Source: Streptomyces sp. NBC_00620
GTDB taxonomy: Bacteria; Actinomycetota; Actinomycetes; Streptomycetales; Streptomycetaceae
Assembly (NCBI RefSeq): GCF_026341825.1
Contig: NZ_JAPENY010000002.1
Span: forward strand, 1,116,001-1,180,000
Direction: 5' to 3'
Length of the DNA: 64,000 nucleotides
Part shown: one piece after another, positions 62,829 through 64,000 of the stretch
Position numbering within the stretch: the first letter of the stretch is position 1
Layout: each line of letters opens with the position of its first letter
The notes under the pieces: generated by a model
Told to the model about the DNA's origin: nothing
Databases searched by the model: none
The model's input: only the letters and a program-made list of their open reading frames with translations
Program-made: the position numbers and the translations under genes

Positions 62829-62861
62829 TCTTTCTCCAGCGGACGTAGCACCACCTGCGCG

Positions 62862-64000
62862 TCAGCCCGTCGTCTCCCCGCCCTTCGAGGTGGGCGAGAC
62901 GGCGGGCTTCCGCATGTTCGGGGGCAGCCCGCGCGGCGCCGGCACCGCACCGAGCGGCCGGGCCCCGGCCCGCCCCAGTGCCCGCGCCACCGTCGCCTCC
63001 TGCCCGAGGCCCGCCCCTTCCCGTACGCACTCCTCGTACCGCTCGTCACCCAGCTGCTCCCGGGCACTCGCCTCGCACCGCTCGTGCGGGGCGTTGTAGT
63101 ACGCCGAGCCGAACAGCGGCAGACCCACCGACGGCCACATCCGGGACGCCGCCCCCTGCAGCAGCGCGGCCTCCGCCGGATCGCCCTCCTTCGCGGTGAT
63201 GAGCGCGAGCAGCTCGATCGCGAGGACCGTGCCGAGCAGATCGTTGAAGGCATGGCCGATGCCGATGCCCTCCTCCAGGAGATGCCGGGCCCGCGCCTGG
63301 TCGCCCCCGGCCTGGGCCCCGTACGCCAGGACGTACAAGGCGTACGCCAGTGCCCAGCGCTCCCCGTGGTCCTCACACACCCGGCGGACGTCCTCGCACA
63401 GCTTCACCGCACCCGGCAGATCCCCCTGGAACGCCAGGGCCATCGCCAGCTCGACCTGGCCCATCAGCACATTGCTGTTGAGCTCGCCGATCCGGTGGTA
63501 GCGGTCCAGTGCCGAGCGCAGCAGGGTTTCGGCGCGCGGCATGTCGTCCGTGACCAGGGCAAGGCAGCCGGTGCGGTGCTCGGCGTACGCCACTGCCGTG
63601 GGGTTGCCGGTACGGTCCGCCTCCTCGCGGCACTCCTGGAGCGCGGTCAGGGCGGGCACCATGTCGCCCTGCAGAACTGCCACATAGCCCAGCACCCACA
63701 GCGCCTTGAGCCGCGACTGATCACGGTCGCTGTCGAGTTCGACGCCGCGCTCCAGCCAGTGCCGCCCCTCCGAGAGCCGGCCGCAGCCGACCCAGTAGAA
63801 CCAGAGGGTGCCCGCGAGGTACTGGCCCAGATGCGCCTCACCCGGCTCGGTCAGGCAGTGCTCGAGTGCGCCGCGCAGATTCGGCAGCTCCGTCTCGACG
63901 CGTGCGGCGACCTCGCCCTGCCGCGGCGAGAACCAGTCCAGCTCGCACCAGGTGGCCAGGCCCATGTACCAGTCGCGGTGGCGACGCCGCAGCCGTGGCG
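62862..64000 (-). CDS. TPR-containing regulator/ATPase, C-terminal part
   Basis: The gene begins beyond the window; about 380 residues are visible. They contain repeated helical TPR-like units (LKALWVLGYVAVLQGDMVPALTAL, ALAYALYVLAYGAQAGGDQARARHLLEEGI) and the segment RHRDWYMGLATWCELDWF found in large ATP-binding regulators of the AfsR/LuxR-like type. The C-terminus ends in a Pro/Gly tail, so no LuxR DNA-binding domain closes it. The N-terminal NB-ARC-like ATPase expected for the family would lie outside. An internal ATG at 63965 is not the real start. Confidence 0.72.
   Translation of the reverse strand, partial: PRLRRRHRDWYMGLATWCELDWFSPRQGEVAARVETELPNLRGALEHCLTEPGEAHLGQYLAGTLWFYWVGCGRLSEGRHWLERGVELDSDRDQSRLKALWVLGYVAVLQGDMVPALTALQECREEADRTGNPTAVAYAEHRTGCLALVTDDMPRAETLLRSALDRYHRIGELNSNVLMGQVELAMALAFQGDLPGAVKLCEDVRRVCEDHGERWALAYALYVLAYGAQAGGDQARARHLLEEGIGIGHAFNDLLGTVLAIELLALITAKEGDPAEAALLQGAASRMWPSVGLPLFGSAYYNAPHERCEASAREQLGDERYEECVREGAGLGQEATVARALGRAGARPLGAVPAPRGLPPNMRKPAVSPTSKGGETTG

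Overview
The window is a stretch of Streptomyces chromosome, or that of a very close relative. The evidence is very high GC with GC-rich third codon positions, frequent GTG starts, leaderless genes, the sporulation protein SsgB, phosphatidylinositol-mannoside (PIM) genes, a Cys-free ribosomal S4, and a gene order (thrS, pgsA-pimA, pdxST, yebC, ruvCAB, yajC-secDF, apt, relA, hisS, rpsD) that is the conserved Streptomyces core order. Nearly all of it is vertically inherited core sequence. The clearest mobile DNA is one intact IS630-type insertion sequence at about 2.8-3.9 kb.

Layout. 0-3 kb: corrinoid/siroheme genes (cobT end, SUMT fusion) and a SpoU-type rRNA methylase whose last codons and stop lie in the IS. 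3.9-8.3 kb: Ser/Thr kinase, small proteins, a phosphotransferase, a zinc-ribbon protein and a minus-strand tRNA cluster (three Val-GAC, Cys, Gly). 8.4-14.9 kb: folate branch genes (pabB-like, pabC), a double-GNAT protein, a DsbA-like protein, a CGNR regulator, ssgB, and a tRNA-Val(CAC). 15-22.3 kb: a sugar ABC importer (binding protein and two permeases), a YesL-like DUF624 protein and a large Tat-exported PL26-type rhamnogalacturonan lyase, behind a well-formed promoter with LacI-like operator sequences; together they look like a pectin (rhamnogalacturonan I) uptake operon. 22-28 kb: a large membrane protein, an SRPBCC protein, a second tRNA-Val(CAC), a DnaQ-type exonuclease and a DUF4365 protein translationally coupled to an unknown protein. 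28-39.5 kb: thrS, potassium channel, HIT protein, an unknown membrane protein, EF-G2, and the PIM operon. 39.6-51.5 kb: PLP synthase (pdxS/pdxT), yebC, ruvCAB, yajC-secD-secF, apt, relA. 51.6-64 kb: a DUF349 protein, cyclophilin, an MBL hydrolase, hisS, a four-gene ABC exporter/two-component operon, a VKOR protein, rarA, rpsD, and a TPR regulator that runs off the end.

The most informative regulatory signal is a pair of matches to the actinobacterial LexA-independent DNA-damage promoter (RecA-NDp / PafBC type, TTGTCRGTG-N8-TAnnnT), one in front of ruvCAB and one in front of rarA. They link two separated repair loci to one predicted regulon. A 26-nt block with one mismatch recurs in opposite orientation in the leader upstream of a phosphotransferase gene and in the ruvC leader; I could not explain it. 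I see no CRISPR array, prophage, biosynthetic cluster or clear new multi-gene defence system. The closest candidate for something undescribed is the DUF4365-unknown protein pair.
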